DNA from: Paenibacillus phytohabitans
GTDB taxonomy: Bacteria > Bacillota > Bacilli > Paenibacillales > Paenibacillaceae
Length of the DNA stretch: 64,000 bases
Direction of reading: 5' to 3'
NCBI RefSeq assembly: GCF_013141775.1
Contig: NZ_WHOB01000068.1
Location: 1 to 64,000, forward strand
Shown: piece after piece, positions 16,484 through 25,241 of the stretch
Position numbering within the stretch: the first letter of the stretch is position 1
Layout: the number at the start of each line of letters is the position of its first letter
Program-made: the position numbers and the translations under genes
The notes under the pieces: generated by a model
What the model was told of the DNA's origin: nothing
Database searches by the model: none
What the model saw: only the letters and a program-made list of their open reading frames with translations

Positions 16484-17623
16484 TTACTGCTTCACCGGCA
16501 GCCAGCCCGGCGTATGAATCAGTGCATTCCAGAGCGGGTCCGGGATTACAAGCTCAGCTTGGGCGGCAGGGTCCAGCTCAGTCTTAATCTCAGCTGCACG
16601 CCCTTCGGCAACCTTCTGAACCCAGTCCGGATCAATTAGGAGCGGACGGCCCAGAGCGACCAGGCTGATCCCGCTGTCCAGACCCTTCAGGGCATCAGCA
16701 GCGGTATAGAGCGAGCCTACTCCAATTACCGGAGCCTTGCCTCCGACGCGGTCTACAATCTGCTCGATCCGCGGACGGCTGTCCTCGGTACCCCGGCGCG
16801 GCAGCGACCACAGCTCCATCAGGGAAGCATGCAGATAATCAAGCCCTTCCCCTGTCAGTGCATCGATTAGCGCAAAGGTATCGGCCATCGTAATTCCCGG
16901 TGTTTCCGGCTCTTCAGGCGAGAAGCGGTACCCCACAAGGAATTCCCCTTGTGCATGCTGCTTCACCGCATCCTTGACACTGCGCAGAACAGCCAGCGGG
17001 AAGGCCAGGCGCTTCTGTAGATCGCCGCCCCAGCGGTCTTCGCGCCGGTTCGAATGCGGGGAGAAAAACTGCTGCAGCAGATAGCCGTTGGCACCGTGAA
17101 TTTCCACACCATCGAATCCGGCCTCGATCGCCCGGCGTGTAGCTTCTCCGAAATCAGCAATAATTCCGGTAATTTCTTCATCCGTCAGTGCGCGCGGAAC
17201 CGGTCCTTGCCCGCCGCCCGGAAGCTCCGAAGGCACATCACTTGCGCTGACCGTCTGTCCGTCCGGCAGCTGTGCCGGAGGGCATTGGCGCCCGCCGTGG
17301 AAGATCTGCAGAACCGCCTTCGCCCCTTCACCCTTAATAGCCTCAGCCAGCCCGCGCAGGCTCGGAATCAGCCCGTCGTGGTCAGCACCGAATTCTCCAG
17401 GGAAGCCCTTCCCGCCGCGTGATACATATACACAGGCGGTAATGACCATTCCTGCCCCTTTGGAGCGGCGGATGTAATAATCAAGCTCCGGCCCTGAGAC
17501 GGTTCCATCCTCATTCGAGGAGAAATTGGTCATCGGCGCCATCACCACACGGTTCTTCAGTTCAATGCCGTTCGCGAACTTAAACGTCTCCAGCAGCGGG
17601 CTATATTCTGTCTTCAGCAGCAT
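16484..17623 (-). CDS. NADH:flavin oxidoreductase, Old Yellow Enzyme family
   Basis: Encodes 379 residues of an FMN-binding TIM barrel that reduces activated C=C bonds of electrophiles such as quinones and enones. NRVVMAPMTNFSS near the N terminus contacts flavin. The catalytic HxxN pair is in EIHGANGYLLQQFFSPHSNRRED (about residues 175-197), and GVGSLYTAADALKG and LVALGRPLLIDPDW form the phosphate site. The ATG at 17623 has GGAGGAG 10 nt upstream; the in-frame TTG at 17632 is too close to it. It lies 39 bp after an HxlR-family regulator on the same strand, suggesting stress-inducible control of electrophile detoxification. Confidence 0.9.
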   Translation of the reverse strand: MLLKTEYSPLLETFKFANGIELKNRVVMAPMTNFSSNEDGTVSGPELDYYIRRSKGAGMVITACVYVSRGGKGFPGEFGADHDGLIPSLRGLAEAIKGEGAKAVLQIFHGGRQCPPAQLPDGQTVSASDVPSELPGGGQGPVPRALTDEEITGIIADFGEATRRAIEAGFDGVEIHGANGYLLQQFFSPHSNRREDRWGGDLQKRLAFPLAVLRSVKDAVKQHAQGEFLVGYRFSPEEPETPGITMADTFALIDALTGEGLDYLHASLMELWSLPRRGTEDSRPRIEQIVDRVGGKAPVIGVGSLYTAADALKGLDSGISLVALGRPLLIDPDWVQKVAEGRAAEIKTELDPAAQAELVIPDPLWNALIHTPGWLPVKQ

Positions 17624-17662
17624 AATTATCAATCTCCTCCATTAGTCTAATCTATATGAATT

Positions 17663-18046
17663 TCATTTCATCGATCTGTCGCGGTCAGGGTCATCTTTCC
17701 AAATGACGTTCTCCCCGTAATTCTTGCCCCAGTCATACATCATGCGCAGCACAGGCATCAGCGTATGCCCATACTCCGTCATAGAGTATTCTACTCTCGG
17801 CGGGACCTCAGCATACACCCGCCTGAATACCAGCTGATCTTCCTCCAGCTCACGCAGCTGATTGGTCAGCATTTTCTGGGTAATATGCGGAATCAGCTTC
17901 TTCAATTCACTGAAACGCTTGGTTCCTTCCAGACCCAGGTGCCACAATATGATAAGCTTCCATTTGCCGCCGATGACAGCAAGCGTAAGCTCCTTCTCGC
18001 AGTTGATTTCCTTCAGATTGATACGGTCTTTAATCTCAGTCGCCAA
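17663..18046 (-). CDS. HxlR-family regulator with a conserved sensing-type cysteine
   Basis: Encodes 127 residues of a winged-helix HxlR/DUF24 protein: INCEKELTLAVIGGKWKLIILWHL, TKRFSELKKLIPHITQKMLTNQLRELEEDQLV and PPRVEYSMTEYGHTL. Cys16 lies at the position of the redox/electrophile-sensing cysteine of YodB, CatR and HypR. TTG is the start, with AGGAGG 8 nt upstream. It is the first gene of a two-gene operon with the Old Yellow Enzyme, so quinone- or aldehyde-dependent derepression of that enzyme is a reasonable inference. Confidence 0.88.
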   Translation of the reverse strand: MATEIKDRINLKEINCEKELTLAVIGGKWKLIILWHLGLEGTKRFSELKKLIPHITQKMLTNQLRELEEDQLVFRRVYAEVPPRVEYSMTEYGHTLMPVLRMMYDWGKNYGENVIWKDDPDRDRSMK

Positions 18047-18142
18047 TATAAGTCCCTCCTTTCGTTCTTTAATATCATACTACAATACACCCGGGGGCTG
18101 CACATCGCCAGCAGACGCCCTGGGGCAGACCCATATAACGTA

Positions 18143-18173
18143 ACAGACCGCAGGCCTATGGCCTGCGGTCTGT
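18143..18173 (-). terminator. Hairpin after the binding-protein gene of the uronate locus
   Basis: A perfect 14-bp stem (ACAGACCGCAGGCC) with a 3-nt loop, about 30 bp past the stop of the lipoprotein gene. No long T run follows on the minus strand, so it may act as a 3-prime stabilising hairpin as much as a terminator. Confidence 0.65.
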
Positions 18174-18202
18174 ATGCTGCATGTGGTATTATTCTTCCCT
18201 TG

Positions 18203-19597
18203 TTATTCCTTGACCAGGCTTCCCTGCAGGCTGGCTGCACTGAAGTCCGGCTGGGCTTCAATCGTAGTGTCGCCTGCAGCTTTGGCTTTGTCCAGGGCGG
18301 CGTTATAACGTGTGTTCAGATCCTGAAGATCCTTGTCCAAATCTCCGCCGGTAAAGATATATCTGTTGAACACATCCATCTTCTTCGTTCCTTCCAGACG
18401 TCCTTCGGTAGCTGTGAACGGAGTTGCCGGATAGATTCCGTCATACTTGGTTGGCAGGAAGTCCTCGATTCCCGGGATATCCGGAGCTTTCGCTGCGGCA
18501 GCAACAGAAGGAATAACAGAAACCCCGTATCCGCCTTCCTGGTAAGCGATCTGCACCTCATCGCTGTACATCCACTCGATAAACTTCCAGGCGGCCTCTT
18601 TCTGCCCGGAGTCTTTGCTCATCGCCAGATAGCTGCCGGAGATGACCTGGCTGGCGCCGTTCTGCTGGCCGTCCACGGTCGGCGGCAGTGCTGCCGCCCA
18701 GCGGATTTCCGTCGGGAATTGAGTTTTGTACACACTAGGCTCAACAGAATGGTTGAAATACATCCCGATTTTACCTTGAGCGAACTGTGCCCGCAGCGGA
18801 TCAATATCGAGCGATTCCGAACCCGGCATCATGCTGCCGTCCATTACGATCTGCCGCAGGGCTTCAAGCGTCTCCTTGTACATGCCGAAGTCGAACTTAG
18901 CGGTCTGGAAATTGAAGCCTTCCGTTCCTTCTGTCTTACTGAGGGTTGTGATCGGATGGGCAATGCGTTCAAACCCGCTTCCGCTCTTGAAATTACCGGC
19001 GAAGCCGTAAGCACCGCTGTCTTTCCCCGCCTCCGTAATCTTCTTGGCGTCCTCCACCATTTCGGCAAGTGTAGCTGGCGGCTCGGTAATCCCGGCCTTC
19101 TCGAACAGATCCACGTTATAGATCAGGCGCCAGAACTGGCCAATATTCGGCAGGGTGTAGATTTTGCCGTCAACCATATTCTTCTCATTAATGAGCACGC
19201 TCTCGAACCGGCTCTTCATTTCCGGCGTGATATAGCTGTCGAACGATTCCAGATAGCCTTTTTTGACCCAGGCCGGTACATTGCCTGTATCCACGCGCAG
19301 AATATCCGGCGCCTGTTTGCTGGAGAAGGCGATATCCACCGACTGGGCGTAGTTGTCAGCCATCACTTTGAATTCAATATCCACATTAGGGTTAAGCCCC
19401 TCATACTCACTGATCTTCTGCTCAATGAAATCAGAATCATGACGGTCGATGGACCAGTAGACCAGCTTGGTTTGCTCAGCGGAGGTATCCCCGCCCTCTG
19501 CCTTTGTATTATTTGAAGCGGTTGACGAAGAGCATGCAGCCAGCGATCCTGCCAGCAGCAGCGAAGCTCCAGCCAGCATCCATTGATTTCTTTTCAT
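18203..19597 (-). CDS. Family 1 sugar-binding lipoprotein of the lyase locus
   Basis: Encodes 464 residues. The signal peptide ends in LAAC with Cys22 as the lipidated residue, then a Ser/Thr/Asn linker. Mature features include LVYWSIDRHDSDFIEQKISEYEGLNPNVDIEFKV near the N terminus and KEAAWKFIEWMYSDEVQIAYQEGGYGV in the C-terminal lobe, both typical of extracellular oligosaccharide-binding proteins of the carbohydrate uptake (CUT1) class. ATG follows AAGGGAGGG. It is the last gene of permease-permease-kinase-regulator-binding protein. The divergent lyase and KdgF-like genes suggest a uronate-containing oligosaccharide as ligand. Confidence 0.88.
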   Translation of the reverse strand: MKRNQWMLAGASLLLAGSLAACSSSTASNNTKAEGGDTSAEQTKLVYWSIDRHDSDFIEQKISEYEGLNPNVDIEFKVMADNYAQSVDIAFSSKQAPDILRVDTGNVPAWVKKGYLESFDSYITPEMKSRFESVLINEKNMVDGKIYTLPNIGQFWRLIYNVDLFEKAGITEPPATLAEMVEDAKKITEAGKDSGAYGFAGNFKSGSGFERIAHPITTLSKTEGTEGFNFQTAKFDFGMYKETLEALRQIVMDGSMMPGSESLDIDPLRAQFAQGKIGMYFNHSVEPSVYKTQFPTEIRWAAALPPTVDGQQNGASQVISGSYLAMSKDSGQKEAAWKFIEWMYSDEVQIAYQEGGYGVSVIPSVAAAAKAPDIPGIEDFLPTKYDGIYPATPFTATEGRLEGTKKMDVFNRYIFTGGDLDKDLQDLNTRYNAALDKAKAAGDTTIEAQPDFSAASLQGSLVKE

Positions 19598-19688
19598 CTT
19601 GAAACCCTCCCTTTTCTTTGTGTAATCGCATTCATTTCATATGAAAAGTATAGAATGACTGCGCGTTTGTAAGTGAAGGAGAAAACAA

Positions 19689-21350
19689 CTATTCAGGGGA
19701 GACGAAATCACTGTTTCCGCGCTGCACCTCCGAAGTGTATTTGGAGCGGAAGTCAGTCGGCGTCATGCCGGTATATTTCTTGAACAGTTCAGTGAAATAA
19801 GGACGGTCCTCGTAGCCCAGCGAGATGGCGATATCCTGAACCTGCATGCCCTCGAGCACCCTCTCCTTGGCCTTCTCCATTCTGCGGCTGATAATGTACT
19901 GGGCGAGTGTCATCCCCATTTCCTTCTTGAACAGATTGGAGAAATAGCTGGGGCTCAGATGAACCTCCCTCGCACAATCGGCAACCGCAAGGTTGCGGTG
20001 CAGGTTCTCGTTGATGTAGGCGATGGCACGCTCTACCAGCACACGCGCTTCACTGAACTGGCGGATTTGCACATAAGAGCAGCCCTGGCGGCAGAATTCC
20101 CGGATCTGACCCCGCAGCTCCTCGAATGAGGCGGAGGTATTCATATCGGCCAGCTTCTTCTCCAGCAGCTTGACCTCAGCGTCTGATGCTTTGTCAGAGA
20201 ACACACGGTGGACCGAATGGGCCAGCTCCAGGCACATCGTCTTGACGATCGCCGGATCGGGCAGCACGGGAGCACTTAGCCACTCATTCCAAATATTGTC
20301 CAGCTGCTCTTCCGCCTTAGCCAGATTAGCCGAACGCAGGCAATAGAGCAGTTCTTTCTCCTTGTCAAAAGAGTATCTAGGCAGCGCGGCATCCCTCTCC
20401 GGCGATTCCACATAGCGGTATACACTGTTCCCGCCGGTCAGGAACGTATTGGTCAGCGCAGACAGCGCCTGGGCATAGGATACCGACAGCTGACCGGCCT
20501 CCTCCACTTCCCCGCCGAGTCCGATTGACACGGTCTGGTACGTATGCCGGCAGACATTCTCCCGGCATTGCTCGGCCAGCTGCTCCGCATCAAGCTCCAC
20601 CGGGGGATTCATCACGATAATGAACTGATTAACATGCTCGCGGAACACGAGACCCTGCGTGTACCCGCCAATCGTCTCCTCCAGAATGTTCTGCACCGCG
20701 AATCGGATCAGCTCAACCTCAGAGACCGCCAGCGCGGCCGTACGCTCGGCAAAAAAGTCGATCTCCGCCACCATTACACAAAAGTCGCGGCTGTTCATTG
20801 TAATCGCATAGAAATCCCACTGCTGGCTGCGGTGCTGCTGCCTGCTGCCGTAACGGATCAGGAGACGCATATACTCCTGACGCAGATAAGGCATACTCTC
20901 CCGCAGCTTCTGCTCCATCCCCCGCATCTGTTCAGCCTGCGAGCGTTCACGCTCCAGCACCTCTTTAGCCTTCAGGACGGATTCAAGCACCTGCGGCTTG
21001 GTAAAGGGCTTGACGATCAGGTCAAAGGCCCCGAGCTTCACCGCCTCCTGGGCATAAGAGAAATCGGAATAACCCGTCAGGAAGATCAGCTTGATCCCCG
21101 GCTGCTCCGCCAGAATCAGCCTCATCATCTCCAGTCCGCCTACGAACGGCATCCGGATATCCGTCAGTACAATATCCGGACGGTGTTTGCGGATTTGCAG
21201 CAGCCCTTCTTCCCCGTTGGCCGCCGTTGCAGCGACGACGATCCCGTGCTCCTCCCAGGGAATCCGCTGGGACAAGCCGCGGACCACAGCCGGAATATCA
21301 TCTACAATGCATATTTTTACAGGTTCAGCGTGGCTCAGGATAAACTCCAC
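19689..21350 (-). CDS. YesN-like response regulator with AraC output domain
   Basis: Encodes 553 residues. Residues 10-130 are a CheY receiver with phospho-acceptor Asp64 (IVLTDIRMP) and the acidic pair in IVDDIP. A long middle region (about 150-430) carries the degenerate regulatory segment typical of Paenibacillus YesN proteins. The C-terminal 100 residues hold two AraC helix-turn-helices (LSPSYFSNLFKKEMGMTLAQYI and DIAISLGYEDRPYFTELFKKYTGMTPTDFR). The start is a GTG that overlaps the kinase gene by 26 bp; the ribosome site is poor, so coupling to kinase translation is likely. It probably activates the adjacent transporter and the divergent lyase. Confidence 0.9.
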   Translation of the reverse strand: MEFILSHAEPVKICIVDDIPAVVRGLSQRIPWEEHGIVVAATAANGEEGLLQIRKHRPDIVLTDIRMPFVGGLEMMRLILAEQPGIKLIFLTGYSDFSYAQEAVKLGAFDLIVKPFTKPQVLESVLKAKEVLERERSQAEQMRGMEQKLRESMPYLRQEYMRLLIRYGSRQQHRSQQWDFYAITMNSRDFCVMVAEIDFFAERTAALAVSEVELIRFAVQNILEETIGGYTQGLVFREHVNQFIIVMNPPVELDAEQLAEQCRENVCRHTYQTVSIGLGGEVEEAGQLSVSYAQALSALTNTFLTGGNSVYRYVESPERDAALPRYSFDKEKELLYCLRSANLAKAEEQLDNIWNEWLSAPVLPDPAIVKTMCLELAHSVHRVFSDKASDAEVKLLEKKLADMNTSASFEELRGQIREFCRQGCSYVQIRQFSEARVLVERAIAYINENLHRNLAVADCAREVHLSPSYFSNLFKKEMGMTLAQYIISRRMEKAKERVLEGMQVQDIAISLGYEDRPYFTELFKKYTGMTPTDFRSKYTSEVQRGNSDFVSPE

Positions 21351-23088
21351 CTTCCATTGGAATTGAGAGAACCGCTTCAGTCTCTATGTGTGGACGGCTG
21401 CGGAAGGTTAAAGAGGCTTCCTTGCCGTAATATAACTGCAGACGGCTGCAGATATTGGTCAGGGCATATCCCCCGCTGCCGGCCGGCTCTTTCAGCCGGG
21501 CATTCAGCTGCTCCGCATCCATGCCCGAGCCGTTGTCAGCCGTCCGGATCACGAGATGCTGCGCCTCTATGGATACAGAGATCGTAATCATGCCTTCGCC
21601 CCGATGCTCTTTCAGCCCGTGCAGAATGGAATTCTCCACAAGGGGTTGAATAATAATTTTCAGGACAGGCAGCTCCAGCAGCTCCGCCCCCGCAGTTATC
21701 GTATATTCGAACATTCCCTCATAACACTGCTGCTGAAGGTTCAGATACTGGCGGACATGCTCCAGCTCCTTGCCCAGCGTTGTAATCTCCTGCCCGTTGT
21801 TCAGCCCCAGCTGGAACAGCGCGGACAGGGAAATCACCATCTGCTTCACATCTTCATATTCATCCATTTCACATTTCCATAAGATTGTATTGAGCGTGTT
21901 ATATAAAAAATGGGGTTCAATCTGCGCCTGCAGCGCTTTGATCTCCGCCTTCCGTTTTTCTTTTTCCGTATCTTTGACCTCAAGAATCAGCCCGCTGATC
22001 CGGTCCAGCATCTGGTTGAATTTGCGGCCCGCTTCCCCGATCTCATCCTGGAACGGACTCTCGAAGCGGGCATCCAGATCCTCATGCTCCACCCGCGACA
22101 TCGTCTTCTGCAGCTTCAGCAGCGGCCCGAGCAGCAGTGCCGAGAGGTATCTCGCCAGCAGCAGCGCGATAACAATACACACGGCCATGATCATCAGCAC
22201 CAGCCACTGAATGCTGCGAACAGGCTGAAGCAGCTCCTCCTTCGACTGGTAGCTGACCAGCCGCCAGTCCCCTGCATACCGCGAGTCTGCGTAGCTGACC
22301 AGCATCGTCCCGCCCCCCGCAGCATATTCGAAGTTACCGCTGTCCGCTTGAAGCAGCTTGTTCGTAAATACCGCTGAGCGGGACCAGTCCGGCCGCTCCT
22401 TGTCTCCGAAGACACTGGCTCCGTCCTTGTTGATCAACAGAAATTTGGCACTGCCCAGGCTCGCGCCTCCGCTGACGGCATCCTCCAGAATGTCCTCCTT
22501 CACATTAACGGTCAGGAAGACATCCGGCACATAGCTCTCCGTCAGCGGCTGCAGCAGCAGGGAGATTACATGATGATTGCCCGCGAACAGCTCGTCCTCA
22601 TGGCTCTCCACCCAATTCGATTCGGGATTATCCTTGATCCGCTGATACAGCAAAGACTCCATAAATGGAGTCGCTGTTCTGCGCAGATTGCCGGCGGAGT
22701 AGAAATCCCCGTCCGGTGTACTGACCAGGATCGATTCAATGGAGTTCTCTGTCAGCTCCGCCTGGGTGAAGGGGCCCTGCAATAAGGAGAAGTTCGCAAA
22801 GAACCGGTCGGTATTATCCGCTTGTATATCCCGCATCGTCTGCTTATACGCTTCACTCAGCATCATGGTGGAGGACGCCACAATGATCTGCTTCAGCTTC
22901 TGGTCCAGCACGTTAACGGACTGGTTCAGCACATTGCGGTTCAGGTCGATGGAGTTGCGTTCCATAGCCCGCGAAGCAATTGAATAGGCCCACAGGCCGG
23001 TGACCGAGATACAAAAGACGGTCAGCCCGGTGAATGTCAGCCATATTCTTTTCTTCAGCGAGGTCCGGTACAGCCAGGCCTTCAGCAT
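21325..23088 (-). CDS. YesM-like sensor histidine kinase
   Basis: Encodes 587 residues. One membrane helix (about 14-35), an extracytoplasmic Cache-type sensor (40-290), a second helix (295-320), a HAMP linker, a His_kinase domain with His393 in QAQIEPHFLYNTLN, and a C-terminal HATPase with ENSILHGLKEH and DNGSGM. It senses an external signal and phosphorylates the overlapping YesN-like regulator. It lies between the permease genes and the regulator, 60 bp after the permease stop, in one five-gene operon. The ligand is not known; it may be the sugar or the sugar-loaded binding protein. Confidence 0.92.
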   Translation of the reverse strand: MLKAWLYRTSLKKRIWLTFTGLTVFCISVTGLWAYSIASRAMERNSIDLNRNVLNQSVNVLDQKLKQIIVASSTMMLSEAYKQTMRDIQADNTDRFFANFSLLQGPFTQAELTENSIESILVSTPDGDFYSAGNLRRTATPFMESLLYQRIKDNPESNWVESHEDELFAGNHHVISLLLQPLTESYVPDVFLTVNVKEDILEDAVSGGASLGSAKFLLINKDGASVFGDKERPDWSRSAVFTNKLLQADSGNFEYAAGGGTMLVSYADSRYAGDWRLVSYQSKEELLQPVRSIQWLVLMIMAVCIVIALLLARYLSALLLGPLLKLQKTMSRVEHEDLDARFESPFQDEIGEAGRKFNQMLDRISGLILEVKDTEKEKRKAEIKALQAQIEPHFLYNTLNTILWKCEMDEYEDVKQMVISLSALFQLGLNNGQEITTLGKELEHVRQYLNLQQQCYEGMFEYTITAGAELLELPVLKIIIQPLVENSILHGLKEHRGEGMITISVSIEAQHLVIRTADNGSGMDAEQLNARLKEPAGSGGYALTNICSRLQLYYGKEASLTFRSRPHIETEAVLSIPMEGGVYPEPR

Positions 23089-23148
23089 GATTACACATCC
23101 TTCGTTAAGACTGGCTGCCGGTGGACCGCCGCGTTAGCCTTAGCCCGC

Positions 23149-24039
23149 TTAGCCCTTCACGGAGCCCGCTGTCATCTGCATGAATGATTTGTTGGCAAAA
23201 ATGTAGACAATAATCATCGGCAGCATCGACAGGCATGCGCCGGCAAGCATTAATTGGGGCTGTGCCGCATCGCCAACACCGTATTTCAGATTGGCGAGAC
23301 CCACGGTAAGTGTCTGCAGGGAAGGCTGCGTCATCGTAAATACCAGCGGCAGAATGTATTCATTCCAGGCGCCGCGGAAGGTCCAGAGCGCCGTAACGCC
23401 AAGCGCCGGTGTCAGGAGCGGCAAGATAACACGAAAGTATACGCTATAGAAGTTGCAGCCGTCAATAAACGCCGCCTCATCCAGTTCCTTCGGAATTGCC
23501 CGCACAAAACCGATCAGCATGAAGAATGCAGTGGCATGGCCGCTGATCAGGATGATGATGACGCCCCAGAGCGATTTTTGCAGATTCAGTGAGACCATGA
23601 GATCAAACTGGGGACGCAGCACGACAGCACCGATAGAGATGAACAGGGTGCAGGACTGAATGACCACATACAGGCGTTTCCCGTAGAAATCCACCCTTGC
23701 TACCGCATAGGCAGCCATCGTTCCTATCAATAAAGTCCCTAACGTCGTAAAGGTGCTTATAAATACGCTGTTCCAGGTAAACCTTGCGAAATTAGCGGAT
23801 GTCCAGGCCTGCGCATAGTTATCGAAGATCCATTCCTTCGGCAGCAGAGTAGTTCCTGTAGTCAGCTCCAGGTTAGATTTAAGCGATCCGAAGAACGCCA
23901 ATATGATGGGGAATAACGCAAACGCTGCTACGATCAGCAGGAAAATCCACAAGAGTACCCGGGACAGCAGCGCCTTGTTCTTTAAGGAACGGCTGGTCTG
24001 CGCCGAAGCCATTTTCGTTTCCGCATGCATTGTGCTCAC
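23149..24039 (-). CDS. MalG-type ABC sugar permease of the lyase locus
   Basis: Encodes 296 residues with six membrane helices and the EAA loop DEAAFIDGCNFYSVYFRVILPLL near residues 190-212. The GTG start has GAGAGGAG 8 nt upstream. The 18-bp gap to the preceding permease and the downstream kinase place it second in the operon. It pairs with that MalF-type subunit; no ATPase is encoded in the locus. Confidence 0.9.
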   Translation of the reverse strand: MSTMHAETKMASAQTSRSLKNKALLSRVLLWIFLLIVAAFALFPIILAFFGSLKSNLELTTGTTLLPKEWIFDNYAQAWTSANFARFTWNSVFISTFTTLGTLLIGTMAAYAVARVDFYGKRLYVVIQSCTLFISIGAVVLRPQFDLMVSLNLQKSLWGVIIILISGHATAFFMLIGFVRAIPKELDEAAFIDGCNFYSVYFRVILPLLTPALGVTALWTFRGAWNEYILPLVFTMTQPSLQTLTVGLANLKYGVGDAAQPQLMLAGACLSMLPMIIVYIFANKSFMQMTAGSVKG

Positions 24040-24057
24040 TGTTCATTCTCCTCTCTT

Positions 24058-24954
24058 TTAGTAGATATCATTCAGTTTCTTGGAGACATAGAAGTAAATC
24101 AGGGTAATGATACCGACGATAACCGCCGTAGCAAATCCGACCGCGCTGCCGTAACCGAACTGCTGGATGCTTGATCCTCCGCTGGATACCGGGAAGAACA
24201 ATTTATAGAGATAGAGATACATAACTTCCGTCTTGCCGTAAGGACCGCCCTCCGTAAGCACCATGATACTCTCGTAGCCCTTCAGGGATACGGTAATCGC
24301 CAGCATGATGATCATCTGCAGCACAGGTCCGAGCATCGGGACGGTAATACTCCACATTTTGCGCAGCGGCCCGGCACCGTCCAGGGAAGCGGCTTCATAC
24401 AGATCCTCCGGAATATTCTGCAGCCCCGCGATAAAGAGCAGCATATAGTTGCCGACTGCGCCCCAGATCGCGATAATAATTGCCGTGACCAGGGCATGCT
24501 TGGCGCCCAGCCAGTCTATGGGAGCGGATACAATTCCGGCACCCATCAGCAGCTGATTCACCATTCCGTTGTAGGAGTTGAAAATAACGTAGAACACAAT
24601 CGCCATTACCGAAGCACTGATTACGGTAGGCAGGAAATAAATGGCCCGCAGCAGCTGGCGCCCCTTCAGGGCGCGGTTGAGCACTACAGCCAGCACAAAG
24701 GACAGCGGGATCGTAATGATCAGCTTGCCGCCTGCATAAACGAAGGTGTTCACCACTGACTGCCAGAAATCCTTATCCCGGAACAACCGCTCGAAGTTAT
24801 CGAGGCCGATGAAGAGCGGTGTACCAAAACCCTGATAATCATAGAACATGTACTTCAATGCCCAAAAGACGGGATACACTCCAAAAATCAGCGTCAGAAT
24901 CAAACTGGGTGCTACAAAGGTCCAGGCGTTTATTTGCCGTTTCGTTCCATTCAT
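24058..24954 (-). CDS. MalF-type ABC sugar permease of the lyase locus
   Basis: Encodes 298 residues with six membrane helices. The EAA loop is YEAASLDGAGPLRKMWSITVPML near residues 187-209. The ATG follows GGAGGAACAATCA, an ideal ribosome site. It is the first gene of the operon and shares the 287-bp upstream region with the divergent lyase. It resembles LplB/UgpA-type subunits used for oligosaccharides in Paenibacillus loci controlled by YesM/YesN pairs. Confidence 0.9.
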   Translation of the reverse strand: MNGTKRQINAWTFVAPSLILTLIFGVYPVFWALKYMFYDYQGFGTPLFIGLDNFERLFRDKDFWQSVVNTFVYAGGKLIITIPLSFVLAVVLNRALKGRQLLRAIYFLPTVISASVMAIVFYVIFNSYNGMVNQLLMGAGIVSAPIDWLGAKHALVTAIIIAIWGAVGNYMLLFIAGLQNIPEDLYEAASLDGAGPLRKMWSITVPMLGPVLQMIIMLAITVSLKGYESIMVLTEGGPYGKTEVMYLYLYKLFFPVSSGGSSIQQFGYGSAVGFATAVIVGIITLIYFYVSKKLNDIY

Positions 24955-25241
24955 TGATTGTTCCTCCTGTCTATTCGGCTCGCGTTTCTTTCCTTAATCA
25001 TAAATCCCGCTGTGCAGACACAGTTAGGGAGAAAGCAACTGCGCTAAGGGGGAGAAATTCACTTTTTCATGAAATCCGGCTTCAAAGCCGGGAGCCCTGC
25101 CTTGAAGGGTGATTTCAGTTGCTTTGTCCCCTCTCCTCCCTCCGTTTACCCATCCCGGGTCCCGTCCCCGGGCAGCTATACTTATGGTAGAAATTAAGTA
25201 AGTTTAATTAATGAACTCGCATTCACGGGGAGGCCGCAAAT
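24955..25241. promoter_or_regulatory. Divergent promoter region of the lyase locus
   Basis: The 287 bp drive the permease operon leftward and the lyase rightward. An inverted pair AAAGCAACTG (about 25033) and CAGTTGCTTT (about 25118) brackets a CCGGCTTCAAAGCCGG hairpin near 25076-25092, a candidate binding site for the YesN-like regulator. TATACT near 25178 is a possible -10 for the lyase. No small gene is seen. Confidence 0.45.

Noticed and set aside
15860..18046. Two HxlR-type genes as the dedicated regulators of hxlAB
   Set aside because: They lie 10-13 kb away with unrelated neighbours; HxlR-family membership alone does not indicate hxlAB as target.
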